From Closterium sp. Naga37s-1 (taxonomy: Eukaryota; Streptophyta; Zygnematophyceae; Desmidiales; Closteriaceae): 64,000 nt of DNA. Location of the stretch: contig CANJKZ010000774.1 of the NCBI GenBank assembly GCA_947471745.1, positions 4,252,001 to 4,316,000 on the forward strand. Reading direction: 5' to 3'. Under the pieces are notes generated by a model. The model saw only the letters and a program-made list of their open reading frames with translations. It did no database searches and had not been told where the DNA came from. The position numbers were made by a program, and so were the translations under genes. This document shows positions 20,300 to 31,429 of the stretch, piece by piece (positions within the stretch are counted from its first letter, which is position 1; the number at the start of each line of letters is the position of its first letter).

Positions 20300-23200
20300 A
20301 AAAAAACAAAAAAAAGCAACCAACGTACCCAGTTTACGGGCATGCTGAACGCCACCCCTGCAGCTCGCACTTGCAAGGGGAATATCTCCGGAAGCAACAG
20401 GCTGGGAATGGGGCCCACTCCACAGGAGAATGCTGTCACATACCTGTCAATATGTCAGGATGGAAACATATAATAACTCATATTTAGTAAAGAATACGGT
20501 TGTAACGATGGAGAATGGAAATGTATTGGTCCTGGTAAGGAGTTCAGGCATGCTACAGGGCATGATGGCATTGGGAACATGCCATGCCATGGTGCATACT
20601 GTTAGAAACTAAATTCACGTATCTTCATCTTTGCACCATTTCCTGCTTGCCTTCCCTTGAGAACTTTGGTAGTATCCACGAGTTGGTGTTCCGAAAAGAT
20701 AGAGCAGAACAAATGCAAAAGCCTTACGTGATTGTGCCGATAACAGAGAGAAGTGGCGCACAGGGTTGCAGGAGAGGCAAGGACAGGACCGCCGAGAGAA
20801 ACAGCATGGAGCAACCCTGAAGCATACACGGGTGGGATGGGAGCTCAATGGAGCATACCAGGGAGGGGAGGAGAGGGGAGGGGAGGGGAGAGAAGTGGCG
20901 CATGGGGTTGCAGGAGAGGCAAGGAGAGGACCGCCGCGAGAGAGAGCATGGAGCAGCCCTGCAGAATGCTCATCCGTGGGATCGGCGGGAGGTCAAAGGA
21001 GAATAGCAGGTAGGGGAGGGACGGGAAGCGAAAGAACAGGAGAGGCAAGGATAGGACTGCTGAGGAAAGAAGCATGGAGCATTCCTGCAGCAGGAGGTGA
21101 CTCTGCAGAGTGCTCATCCATGGGTTGGGTGGGAGCGAGGTGACTCTTGAGTCGACTCAAAAGTCACAAGGATAGGACAGCTGAGGAAAACAGCATGGAG
21201 CATCCCTGCAGCAGGAGGTGACTCTGCAGAGTGCTCATCCATGGGTTAGGTGGGAGATCGATGGGGCGTACCAAGGGAGGGGAAGGGGGGGGAGGGGGGG
21301 GGGAGGGGAGGGGAGGGGAGGGGGAAGAAGTGGCATTGCACTGCACCTCTTTCAACTGCATCGAACCATATCGTGTTCCCGTACCATGCCAAGGAAGGAG
21401 AGCAACAGAAGGGGCTTTCTCCCTGCCGAATCCACCAGACGAGCAGCCAGCAGCACAGCTGGTGGGGAGCCGGATAGAACAGAACAGCGATAAAAGAGAG
21501 GAATGAGAGGCGTGGAGGCGGCAGCAACAGTCAAACGATTCCTGCCGAATCCACCAGACGAGCAGCCAGCAGCACAGCTGGCAGGATGGAGGAAACGAGA
21601 GAAACGAGAGCAGCGGGAGAAGTAAGAGCAACAAGAGAACAGAAGAGAAGCACATGGGAGAGACATTGGAGGAGATGAGGGTAAGTTGGAGAAAACGTTC
21701 TGAACATTGTGAGCTTGAAAACGTATGCCAGGGAAGGAGGCCCACCCACACATACCTGAGAGCTTGAAGAGTGCGATGAGAGCAGAGACAGCGATTCCCC
21801 AGGAAAAGGCAGCAGAACGGAAGACGTGAGAGGAGATGCACTTGAATTACATAGATGTTATGAGGGTCCTCACACCTACCTGAGAGCTTGAAGAGTGCGA
21901 TGAGGGCAGAGACGGCGATTCCCGAGGAGAATCCAGCAGAGCGGAAGACGTGAGAGGAGAAGTACACGACTGCGTTGATTCCCGAGAACTGCTGCAGTGC
22001 GAAGAGTGCTGCGCCAAGGAGCAGCACTGGGAGGGGGAAGGGGAAAAGATAGTTCGAACACGTGCGAGGAGAAGTAGACGACTGTGTTGATGGGAGGGAA
22101 GGGGAAGCGGGATGGAGGAGCGAAGGGGGAGGCAAGGGGGGGGGGGGGGGGGGGGGGGGGGGATGAGTAGGGAATGGTTTGAGAGAGCTGAAAAGGAGGG
22201 CTGTGAAAAGGAAACCTCGTCCCCACCCCTCACCTCCTCCCCCAAACCCCTCATCTCCTCCCTATTCCCTCACCTCCTCCCCACCCCCTCACCTTGTCGG
22301 TATTTTGGATGGAAGAGCGAGGCAGAGGCAGCAGGGGGCGGAGCAGAACCTTTGCTGTTGAGCAAAGGCATGTGCAGGGTGGTGGTGGCGCCTGTTGCAT
22401 GATGAGCAGCAGCAGCACCAGGAGCAGCAGAAGCAGCAGCAGCTGGCGAGGTTCGGGTAATGCTGGTTGTTTCTAGTGCTGGCTGTGATGATGCTGATGA
22501 GTATGGGTGGGATGGCTTCATTGCTTCATGTGGTGTCGCGTTCGCTGGTTCTTGTGGCGGGCGTGCTGACATCAGCGCTGTTGGTTGTGCTGACGTGAGT
22601 TCCTGTAACACTTCTTCTGCCCCCTCCGTTCCTCTCAGAATCACTGCTGCTCGTGCTGCTGCATGCATGCTGTGGTGCTGGTGAGAAAGAACGGACAGGC
22701 AGAGATCAAGAGAGGAAATTGGAAGGGTAGGACACGCGGAGGGAAGGAAGCGTGGGATTTGGAGCAGAAGTGTGGGCACCGGGCATCACTGCAGGAATAA
22801 ACAGTAACAGACGCAGGTTGGCGTGCATAGGTTCGAATGGAGTTTTGAGACGTCTCAAATTTTGACTTTGAGACGTCTCAAAACGTGCATACGTTCGGAT
22901 GGATCTCAACGTACCAGAAGTAGCCAGCGGGGGGTCTCTGGTGCGGCCAGTGCCATGCCCAGCAGCAAGAGGCAGGGAGGCAGAGAGCCGAGGAGAAACA
23001 TGCCACGCCACCTGCATAAATAGAGGCAGAAATTCGAGTGCAGTGCGGTGGCGGTTTTGTGAGGAGAAGTCACAAAAGCCGTCTGATTGCATACATGCGT
23101 GCCACACCGGCTGTGAATCTCGCTACAGAGCAAGCCGGCCAGCAGAGCAGAGAAGACGCCAGTGCTGGTGGGCAGCAGCAGCGAGAATGACTGACTTTAG

Positions 23201-26200
23201 TGCGGTGCAATGCGGTACCGCAAGCAAGAGGCAGGGCACGCACGGTCAGGATAACATGCATCAACATGCAGCGAGTGGTGTTGCTCTTTGGCAAGCCCGC
23301 CAGCAGGGCAGCGAAGACGCCAGTGCTGGTGGATAGCTGTGAGAATGACTGACTTGGAATGCGGTTCAATGCGGTACTGTGAGCAAGAGGCGTGCACGGA
23401 CCATGCCTCACCAGCTGTGGTGTTGCTCCAGAGGTAAGCCGGCCAGTAAGGCAGAAAAGACGCCACCGGTGCTGGTTGAGAGCTGTGGGAATGACTGTTT
23501 TTGGTGCAGTGCAATGTGGTACTGTGAGCAACAGACCATTATGGTTAGGAGGTCACATACATCCATGTCTCTCACCAGCTGTGGTGCTGCTCCAGAGGCA
23601 GGCCGGCCAGCAGCGCAGAGAAGACGCCCGTGCTGGTGGATAGCAGTGAGAACAATTGACTACGGTGCAGTGAGAACAGTTGACTACGGTGCAGTGAGAA
23701 CAATTGACTACGGTGCAGTGAGAACAATTGACTACGGTGCAGTGAGAACAATTGACTACGGTGCGGTGAGAACAATTGACTACGGTGCAGTGAGAACAAA
23801 TGACTACGGTGCAGTGAGAACAATTGACTACGGTGCAGTGAGAACAATTGACTACGGTGCGGTGCAATGCAGTGCCACGAGCAATAAGCAGGGCACGGTC
23901 GACATTGGATACATGCATGCCTCACCAGCTGTGGTGCTGCTCCAGAGGCAGGCCGGCCAGTAAGGCAGAGAAGACGCCAGTGCTGGTGGAGAGCTGAGCT
24001 AACGTGCCCCAAGTGCCGCGAGAAGAGGTGGGGGTTACCTGCGGTGGGGAGCGGTGGGAGCAAACAAGACAAGGGGCGGCGGCACAGAGGAGAGGACTAC
24101 GTATAAGGTTCAATGTGACACTGGTGCCAGCAGGAGACGCCTCCCTCTGTGCCTTATACGTAGGACAAGGGGAGGCACAGAGGAGAGGAAAACGTGCAGG
24201 AGACGCCAGTGCCAACGTGCCCCACGTGCCGCGAGCGAGAAAACGTGGGGGTTACCAGAAATAAGGTGGGGGGAGAGGTTGGGGGAGGAGCTGCAGGGCA
24301 AAGGCAAGAAATCTGAGTCATTGATGCTAGCAGGATTTGAGACGCCATTGCTGGTGGAGAGCTGAGCCAACCTGCCCCACGTGCCCCGAGATGAGGTGGG
24401 GGTTACCTGTGAGAAGGAGAGAATGGGGGTTATGGGGAAGAATGAGAAGAGGAGAGCTGGGCCAACGGGCCCCACCTGCCCCGAGATGAGGTGGGGGTTA
24501 CCTGCGAGAAGGGGAGAATGGGACAGAGGTGAGAAATTGGTGGGAACAGGGAGAGGGTAGGGGTAAGGGGATGAGGATATTAAAAAGGAAACTGGGAAAA
24601 TACCTCTGATGAGGATATTTGAAAGTATACTCCCAAGAAGAGTAGTGAGCAATGCATGGCAGGGTGTGTGTATTTTCTGACAAAGAAGAATTTAAGCAGG
24701 GTAGATCAAGAAGTACCTCTGATATGTAGAGAGGAACTGCGCCAGATACGATTCCCAGACCAACCCCAACGAGCGCTCGACCAATCACCATGTGCCACGT
24801 GGTAGATGCTGCAGCACTGCTCTGAAGCGGGGTGGGGGAAGGGAGTTTGTACGCTGAGGTCAGTGCGGTTGAACGAGGTTCAATGCAGTACAAGGACGTG
24901 TGAAGAGGTGCAATGATGTGAAATCGTGCGTGAAATAGAGAGTGGGATTAAGTGCAATGGAATGGAGGGAATGTTCAATGTAAGCAACGGAGGGTTTACT
25001 GTGAGCAGGGAGGGAGCGAGAGAGACACAGTTTGGAAAACAATAATTGTTTAAAATACTCGAAACACATACTTTTTAAACAAGGGGGCACCAATCATATG
25101 AATCAGATATTCTGCCTCCGCCCCTCCCATCCAACCATCATGGCCCCCTCTTTCCCCACTCCCACCCATGTTTTCACTCCCAACAACCCCAACCCCTTCC
25201 CCGCTCCCATTCGCCCATTAATCACACCTGAACAATTCTCCCCACCACACACCTGAGCAACGATCCAGCAATGAACGGCAGGGATGCAATCTGAAACGCT
25301 CGCCTCCTCCCTGCCACGTCAGCAAGCCATCCCCCCAGCGGCGCTCCCACTGCTGCCACCGCCAATGGGATGCTCACAATCAGGGCTGCATGGATGGGTG
25401 GCGGGATGAGAGGAAAGGAGAGAACGAACAGAGAAAGCACAAACAGAAAAGTTGTCAACTGAGCAAGCCACCCCCCCCGGCGGCGCTCCTACTGCTGCCA
25501 CCGCCAATGGAATGCTCACAGTCAGGGGCTGCATGGACGGGGGCTCACAACCAAAATGGGAGAGGGGAAAACAATAGGACAGAGAAAGGAAGATGGGACG
25601 GTGCATAGGGAGGGGAGGGACAGCCAAACCGGGAGAGAGAACGGGATAGTGGGCCTAACACATATGTGCTACTAAACCACATGCTGCGTCCATGCTACTT
25701 ACTTGCACACGACTTACTCAAAAGCTACTTCTGACTTACATGCTGCCATGCTGGTTGCAGGTTGGTCCAGGTCAGCAAGGAGGAAGGGCAGAGATGCGTT
25801 GATGATACTGAGATAGCGGAAGGGAAAAAGAAGCGATACTGAGTGAGGCAGGGAGGGGATGGAATGGTGAACGCATGGGATACAGTGGCATGTGACAGAG
25901 AGAAGGAAGGGCAGAGACGCGTTGATGATACTGGGTCGGGCACGAAGGGGATGGATCGTATGATTTGTGATGGCGAGAAGGGACAATGACTGTTCGATTA
26001 GCAAGGAAAGATGTGCCATTTGATATGTGATTGATGGGGAGAGACATTGACTCGAGGCAAGGAACAGGAAAGGAGATGGCATTGTTATGGGTAATACAGG
26101 CAAGGGGTGTGGCACAGAGAGGTGCAGTGTGGTAGAAATGGCAAGGGCACTGCAGTAACGGGTTTCATATAGCATGTGAAGCCCACTATTGAGATCAACA

Positions 26201-26668
26201 TCAGGCATGCTACAAATAATATTATGAACAGAGAAGGATAAAACAATGGGAAAAAAAAACAACAACAAAAAAAGGAAGAGTAAAACGGTACCCGACATGG
26301 TAACCGAAGGAGAGAGCGCCACAGCAGGCAAAGAGAACAGGCAGCGCCACCCCCACCCCTCCGTACCGTCCCTTCCCCACTGCTCTCCTCCCCAACCCAT
26401 AACTCCCTCCTCCCAACACTCGGCCCCAAAACACGCCTTTTGATCCTTTTCTCTGGTAATTAAACGGCTCTGTAGCTGCTTCTGGCACTGGAGTGGGCGT
26501 GGCTTGAAGCAGAGTTAATGGGGGGGTTTCAGAGGAGTGAGGGTGCGTGAGTGGAGGGAGCGAGAGGGGGGCGTGGCGTGGATGTAAGGGGAGCGACGCT
26601 GCAAGAATGAGCTTGTGGAAAGGTCGATCCTCCTCGGGAATTGGCTGTCCATCGCCATTGGCTGCCAT
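20022..26668 (-). CDS. Plastidic glucose transporter-like protein B, complete 12-exon gene
   Basis: MFS sugar porter closest to plant pGlcT, which moves glucose from starch breakdown out of the plastid. Exons: 26668-26292, 25807-25740, 25385-25253, 24819-24717, 24038-23926, 23011-22915, 22677-22293, 22026-21880, 21458-21385, 20816-20728, 20443-20329, 20189-20022. All junctions are GT-AG and in phase, totalling 1869 bases (622 aa; plant pGlcT is about 550). Landmarks: VALPVLFACCGALSFGYHVG (helix 1), GGWLADVAGRRR, IGRALVGVGLGIVSGAVPLY, RGTWGTLAQLSTSTGVFSAL, ETPRWLL, ALQQFSGINAVVYFSS, LVDSAGRKPLL, GPIPSLLLPEIFPLQVRA, ETKGLSLEEI. Exon 7 carries a Pro/Ala/Ser-rich central-loop insertion. Exons 1, 2, 3, 5, 8, 9, 10 and 12 have extra tandem copies. 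The weak point is the N-terminus: no clear transit peptide, and an out-of-frame second start copy lies upstream. Confidence 0.88.
20269..20298. repeat. Poly(A) run, about 30 bases
   Basis: A homopolymer tract (poly-T on the minus strand) inside the last intron of the transporter, 20-30 bases after the exon 11 donor. Interspersed AAC/AAAAC follows. It could be a decayed retroposon tail, but no flanking duplication is visible. Confidence 0.85.
20900..21212 (-). pseudogene. Three partial tandem copies of transporter-B exon 10
   Basis: The real exon 10 (20816-20728) begins GCSMLFLSAVLSLPLLQP. Upstream in intron 9 there are copies at about 20961-20900 (GCSMLSLAAVLSLPLLQPHA), 21092-21030 (ECSMLLSSAVLSLPLLFF) and 21212-21165 (GCSMLFSSAVLSL). 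Each is preceded by a CTGCAG acceptor. Only the real exon keeps the in-phase AC/GTAAGG donor, so inclusion of a copy would need another donor. Confidence 0.75.
21283..21333. repeat. G-rich GGGGAGGGG stretch
   Basis: Purine tract of GGGGAGGGGGG type in intron 9 of the transporter, with G-quadruplex potential on the plus strand. Confidence 0.8.
21540..21590 (-). pseudogene. Partial copy of transporter-B exon 9
   Basis: Minus strand reads AVLLAARLVDSAG directly after a GCCAG acceptor, identical to the first 13 residues of the real exon 9 (21458-21385), and then diverges at the position of the RKPLLL motif. The upstream flank (CATCCTGCCAG against CCCCACCAG) differs, so only the exon start was copied. 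Confidence 0.8.
21757..22092 (-). pseudogene. Partial copies flanking transporter-B exon 8
   Basis: The real exon 8 is 22026-21880. A downstream copy (21838-21757) repeats its 3' half (SSHVFRSAAFSWGIAVSALI) including the CTCTCAG/GTATGTG donor. An upstream fragment (22092-22053) repeats NTVVYFSSHVF. The downstream copy has an intact reading frame and donor, so use of its donor in place of the normal one would be testable. Confidence 0.78.
22136..22163. repeat. Poly(G) run, about 28 bases
   Basis: A homopolymer G run in intron 7 of the transporter gene. Its exact length is prone to assembly error. Confidence 0.9.
23100..23655 (-). pseudogene. Four tandem copies of the 3' half of transporter-B exon 5
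   Basis: The real exon 5 (24038-23926) ends STSTGVFSALLAGLPLEQHHSW. Its 3' half recurs at about 23655-23576, 23486-23409, 23340-23271 and 23180-23101. The first copy is nearly identical and keeps the CAGCTG/GTGAG donor; the others are progressively more diverged. All lack the RGTWGTLAQL beginning. They sit in intron 5, spaced about 165 bases apart, so the array extends toward exon 6. Confidence 0.82.
23645..23872. repeat. 24-bp minisatellite in intron 5 of transporter B
   Basis: About nine copies of a 24-base unit, ACAATTGACTACGGTGCAGT plus GAGA, with few changes. It lies immediately upstream (on the gene strand) of the best exon-5 copy, and unit pieces (GTGCAGTGCAATG) recur at the other copies. 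Confidence 0.93.
24200..24506 (-). pseudogene. Three tandem copies of the 5' half of transporter-B exon 5
   Basis: Upstream of exon 5, its acceptor and beginning (CAG/GTAACCCCCACC..., VTPTSSRGTWGTLAQL) recur at about 24503-24460 (VTPTSSRGRWGPLAQL), 24412-24335 (VTPTSSRGTWGRLAQLSTSN) and 24256-24203 (VTPTFSRSRHVG). So the 5' half is multiplied upstream and the 3' half downstream of one complete exon. Confidence 0.8.
25457..25533 (-). pseudogene. Partial copy of transporter-B exon 3
   Basis: Minus strand reads TVSIPLAVAAVGAPPGG after an ATGCAG acceptor. It copies the beginning of exon 3 (25385-25253) and then turns into unrelated sequence at the GGWLADV position. Paralogue A has a comparable partial copy at the same relative place. 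Confidence 0.75.
25898..25934 (-). pseudogene. Partial copy of transporter-B exon 2
   Basis: Minus strand reads IINASLPFLLS from a CCAG acceptor, repeating the first half of exon 2 (25807-25740), then diverges before ADLDQPATSM. Confidence 0.7.
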
Positions 26669-26697
26669 TCATGAGTGAGTGGGGTGGGAGTGGGGAG

Positions 26698-26795
26698 GGA
26701 ATGCGTGGAGGTAAGGGGAGCGACGCAGCGAGAATGAGCTTGTGGAAGGGTCGATCCTCCTCGGGAACTGGCTTCCCAGCGCCATTGGTTGCCAT
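26698..26795 (-). pseudogene. Second copy of the transporter-B start segment
   Basis: ATG at 26795 opens MATNGAGKPVPEEDRPFHKL, parallel to the chosen start at 26668 (MAANGDGQPIPEEDRPFHKL). The two starts are 127 bases apart, so the upstream copy runs out of frame with exon 1. If transcripts begin upstream of it, it would act as a competing start. Confidence 0.7.
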
Positions 26796-26814
26796 TTCTG
26801 TATGCACCCATTAT

Positions 26815-26925
26815 GCACCCATCCATCATCATACAATCATGCAATCATGGATGCATCCATCATGCACCCATCCATCATCATGCAATCATGCAATCATGGA
26901 TGCATCCATCATGCACCCAGTCGTG
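26815..26925. repeat. Short ATGCACCCATCC/ATGCAATC repeat upstream of transporter B
   Basis: Two 47- to 50-base units rich in ATGCACCCATCCATC and CATGCAATCATG. This is the counterpart of the much longer 15-bp array upstream of transporter A. Confidence 0.8.
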
Positions 26926-26999
26926 CCTACATGCAAACATCAACCCACCATTCCATCCATGATCCATCCAATGTCCCACCATGAATCGATGCATTCATG

Positions 27000-27370
27000 C
27001 ATCCAAGAGAATACACAGAAATTCGTTAAGCAAAGCAAAACTGATCAGGGAGCTGGTAAGGATCACATGGCGGGAACATTCATATTCTTGATCCAAGAAA
27101 ATTACAGACTAATCGGCGAGCTGTGCGGCGATTAGCTAGTAGTCGTTGGGTCAGTACCTCCTCCTATTCCAACCGAATGACTAATGGCTGTCGTTCTGTG
27201 CCTCGCAGGTGCTGCAAATTCTCGGCTGCTGCTGCTGCTCGAAGCACCTCTCGCGTTATCGATGCTGCTTCCAGCGAGTACATCCCGAGGATTGCCATAT
27301 CTCATGCTTCTGTCGCAATCCCCTCCCACGGTCTCCGCTTTCTGCGATAACCCTAGTTCCAAAACGGCAA
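27000..27370 (-). other. Conserved upstream block of transporter B (pair of 3.29-3.65 kb)
   Basis: Homologous to 3290-3650. The Ser-run peptide ARGASSSSSSREFA on the minus strand is kept in both paralogues, as is the frame on the plus strand (AAAARSTSRVI.AAS). It is a candidate 5' exon with a transit peptide, or a shared promoter/leader. No splice junction to exon 1 could be demonstrated. Confidence 0.5.
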
Positions 27371-27685
27371 ATGTTGCCTACAAAGCTAAACACAGGTGTT
27401 TCTAATGGCTAAATAATGAACAAATGGACTCGGCCTCATATCACACAACGAATTCAGAGTTTGCGTACGCCAGGTTTATGAATCATAAACTCCGGTTAAA
27501 TGCGTTTCTAGAACATGGACTCCACAAATGAGGAGCTGAGTAATGGTCCTCTCTATCAACTTTCAAGAATGTGTGTGTGGGTTGGGGGGGTGGTGCTGGC
27601 GGGAATCTGCAAGTCCTCGCTGCAGTCAGTCGCACTCCAGTGCTTCTACGTTGTACACCTCATTTGGGCTTCCCCCTGAACAAAT

Positions 27686-27710
27686 TGGAATATATATTGC
27701 ACTGCCTGCG
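27686..27710. promoter_or_regulatory. TATA-containing 25-mer repeated at 43.3 kb
   Basis: GGAATATATATTGCACTGCC, with one T before it and TGCG after it, occurs identically at 43323-43347. The flanks differ. It could be a core promoter with a TATA box or a relic of a dispersed repeat. Confidence 0.4.
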
Positions 27711-27892
27711 TCAGCAGGCCACCTGCCTGGAGAACATCGCCGATGGGAGAGGAAGCATGCAGTGTGTGCAGTACCACGTCCTTCTGGAGTGGAAAATCAC
27801 GTAACGGACGCACGTGATTCACTGTCGCCCTTTGCCCATTATAAAATATATGTATATATGTATATATTTCCAAATAGGAACGGGTGACAACC

Positions 27893-28245
27893 TGCAAGGA
27901 ATTTTCTCGCTATTCCTTACCGCGACCGTCCACATCGCGTACAGCAGCAGCCGTTGTTCGCCCGTTGCTACTAACGGGGCTTCGCCAACTTCGCGCGCAC
28001 GGGGCTTCGCCAACTTCGCGCGCACTGTTTCACCAAACATCGAACTGCTGGAGCAGCCGAGTCGGCCTACGCTTCGGGACTAGCCCGAACCTCGCGCCAA
28101 CGTAGCACTAGCTAGCTCACACGCACCGCGTTACCGTTTGCACATTTTCGCGTATAAGTATTCGCTCATGCCTTTGCTCATAATTTTGTACTCATTGAAT
28201 ACTCTAGTGCAATCCTCGCTACCTCGATTCATTGCACCCGTAGCA
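27893..28245 (+). repeat. Left LTR of the gypsy element
   Basis: 353 bp, TGCAAGG...GTAGCA. It carries an internal 25-base tandem duplication (GGGGCTTCGCCAACTTCGCG) that is absent from the right LTR. Confidence 0.9.
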
Positions 28246-30264
28246 CTTGGTTATCAGAGCCACTTTCTTTCGGACCGTGCATCTCCGCACCCCAGGAAAT
28301 CAACTTTTGTTTTTTCACTCGAAGTGACTCATGCCCCTTAGCACCTAGGAGCCGCTGTCCTCGCGTTCTCTCGTAAACGCGTGCAGCCACGAATGCGCCT
28401 AGACTAAGCTGAGTCGACACCCTTCGTTATGGCTGAACATATCGACGTCACGACGCTCACGCAGGACCGTTTGAACGAGCTACTGCAACAACTCCACGAA
28501 AGCTCTGAAGAAATCGCGGCACTGACGGCCGAACGCACGTCCCTGCAAAATGACGTCGCACGAGCACAGCAAGCACAATCGCAAGCACCTGGCACTCCGG
28601 GACAACCTGCACCACAGGCATCACAGCACGGAAGTGTGGGGCAACCCGCGAGCGCGGCCAGTGATGGCGTCGTCCGCCACGACGGAGACGATGACCACGG
28701 CACGACATACCCCGAAGCGACGAATGCGGCCAGGAGCCAGCCTCGCATCACGATTTCGGCACCGACCAATGATTCGGCACTGCCGTCACCGATGCCGTTG
28801 AAGCCACAGCGTTCGCCATGCTTTGACCCGAGTCAACGGGGTGGTCCTACCGTTCAGGCGAGGTTGTTCACGTTGAAGCATTTTTTTACGCCAACTACGT
28901 CTCGGAAGATACGACGAAGATTCGCTACGCCGTTTCGCTGCTGCGAGGATCCGCTATGGACTGGTGGCACGTCATCGTCACGAAGCAGATGGACTACGCG
29001 ACTCTACCGACACGGGAAGGACAAACCGGACCCTGAGCGCCGTCGTATTTCGTAGAGGTGCCCCAATATCGCACGTGGGGCGTGTGGTGCGTAGGACTGC
29101 GCGCTCGATTTGAGCCAATTGCGGCTCCAATCGCGGCGCGTCAGAAGCTCCGCACTTGGCGCCAACTCAGTTCCGTCCAAGAATACACTAGCGGGTTCCT
29201 AGCGCTGTGTGAGCAAGTGGGATACATGTACGAAAGCGAGCGCATCGACCGTTACATCGGCGGCCTGGGGCGTGATATCGCCCAATAAATTCAGCTCCGC
29301 GGCGTCACCGACTTCCAGGAAATTCTCGCCATGGCGGAGAAGCTCAACTTCATTCGCTGACCGAGGCCGGGGTCCTACGAAAGCAACAGCAACTAGGGAC
29401 ATCGATCTCGTGGGACGAACGAGGGTGCCACGATACGTGCCGTCGCCGCGAATGCCACTGCCGCACCGTTCAAAGGGCGCTGCTTCGCGTGCAATCGGCC
29501 GGGACACCGCAAGAGCGAATGCCCAGAAAACGCTAAGGGAAAGGGGGAAGCTGAGCAGCAGAAACAGACCAAGCAGCAGGGAAACGCTGGGATTCAGTAG
29601 CAGACGGGCCCTCTACTGAAAGGTCCCGCCGCTCGCCCAACCCAACCGACCCTCACCGAGTGATTGTGCCGGTTCACGCAATCGACCACACCCGGCCGAA
29701 TAAGGAGGGTACTACGGTAGGCAGCCCCATACTGCTTAGCGGGAAAATTGGGACAGACTTAGCTAAAATATCGTAGACAGGTGAGCTCGCCACAGCCTGA
29801 TCAACACCGCCACGGCACGAAAACTGAGACTGCCACTGGACAGATGTTTACGTGAGATCGACGCAAGACTGGTTGACGGCACGTCACTGGCGATACGGGA
29901 ACGCATAGACCGGGTTGGGATTCGATGCTGGGGTAACTTCACGTTTAGCCAGGAAATGCTCGCGACAACCCTCGACGGAACCGACATTTTACTCGGCTGT
30001 GATTGGCTGCGACGACACAATCCACGAATCGACTGGACGACGGGTGATTGCACCGTGCGAGTGAACGGTAACAACATCGCCTTACTTCGCTGGGGCTCGC
30101 CTGAGTCTTCGTCGGTGCGTGTCAACGCGATCACGATGAAACGCGCCGTAGCGGCAGGAGCTGACGTGTACGCGGTCGACATTCGGGAAGCCAAGGCAGC
30201 AGACAAAAGGGGGGATTTACAGAAACTACTAGCCAACGTACCGGATGACTTGGCAGCACTACTG

Positions 30265-30456
30265 TGTGAGAATCCTAGCGTGACTTAGGCTTAGGAGCCA
30301 TAGCTAGGTTAGAGTGTCGAGAGGATTGTGCAAGGGAGAATCGAGAAAGAGATGGTTTCACTATAGGAAGTTAGGATACAAATAGCAAACCCTAAATTGG
30401 GTTTTACTCACTACAGAGTACCCCACTGCAGGCTAAACAGCAAATACATTCTGACA
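30265..30456 (-). repeat. LTR (3') of nested element 1
   Basis: 192 bp, partner at 36407-36598. It contains GTTTTACTCACTACAGAGTA, related to the copia LTR block. Confidence 0.88.
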
Positions 30457-31075
30457 CACCCCCATAGTCAAAGTGGGGTATAATCAGCAGAGCAAGCAGT
30501 CATAGAGCAGGTTCACAAGTACAAGCAAAGCTAGAGGCATTCACAAAGGGAAAGTGAGGAGGAGGAGGCTGGACTGTGAGAGGAGAGGAGATAGGAGGTG
30601 ACGGCTGATGCTGCAGACACACGGGCAACAGGAGCGGCGTGCACTGTGGCTACCAGGGCCGTATCCCCGGACTACAGGAGTAACTGGCTCTGCGGCTAAC
30701 TCTGAGCGGCAGGAGCAACGGACCCACAGGCGACAGGCGCAGCAGGCTCTCTGAGCTACCAGAAGCAGAGCCCCGGACTACAGGTGCTGCGGACGACAAG
30801 ACGGCAGCCTCCGCTCAACCTCCCCTAACTGTCCCACCCCCCTTACACACACCCCTTGCTGCACCCCTAGCTCCACTCCCACGTCACCCCCCTAGCACCA
30901 CTCCCTCGGCTCCCACACACCCACCCCCCTCAGCGGCAGCTGCAGCAGTGGGAGACGGAGGAGGAGGAGGAGCAGGGGACGGTTCACACACCCGCCACCC
31001 CCATACCCGCCACCCCACAGTTGCACCCACACCCGCCACCCCCACACCCTCCCCCCACTGCTGCACCTGCAGCAG
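30457..31075. other. Leader shared by nested elements 1 and 2
   Basis: Non-repetitive segment after the polypurine tract, clearly similar to 37296-37925 in element 2 (for example GCAGACACACGGGCAACAGG and CAGCGGCAGCTGCAGCAGTG). It defines the two insertions as one family. No coding domain is recognised in it. Confidence 0.75.
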
Positions 31076-31429
31076 GGGATGGAGGAGAAGGGGGCGGGGG
31101 GGGGGGGGGGGGCTAGTGTTGTAGATCCCCTCCCCCCCACTGCTGCACCCGCAGCAGGGGGAGGTAGGAGAAGGGAGGGGGGGGGGGGGGGGGGTGGGGC
31201 GGGGGGGGGGGGGGCGGATGGGGGTGGGGGCTGGTGCTGCAGATCCCCTCCCCCCCACTGCCGCACCCGCAGCAGATCCCCTCCCCCCCACCGCGACAGC
31301 AGGACGCGCCACACCCGCCACCCCCATACCCTCCCCCCCACTGCTGCACCCGCAGCAGAGAGAGGGGGGAGAAAGGGGGGGGGGGGGGGGGGGGGGGGGG
31401 GCTGTGCATGGCGCGTGCAGAGGGCAGCA

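Noticed and set aside
21164-22254. Several overlapping 90-320 codon frames on both strands
   Set aside because: They are readings of transporter exons 8-10, their copies and intron purine tracts in other frames.
22112-22779. Gly-rich and Ala-rich small proteins on the plus strand
   Set aside because: Antisense of the Pro/Ala/Ser-rich transporter exon 7 and of intron G-runs.
23645-23872. 24-bp repeats as a CRISPR array
   Set aside because: Units are contiguous with no unique spacers, and the locus is an intron of a eukaryotic gene.
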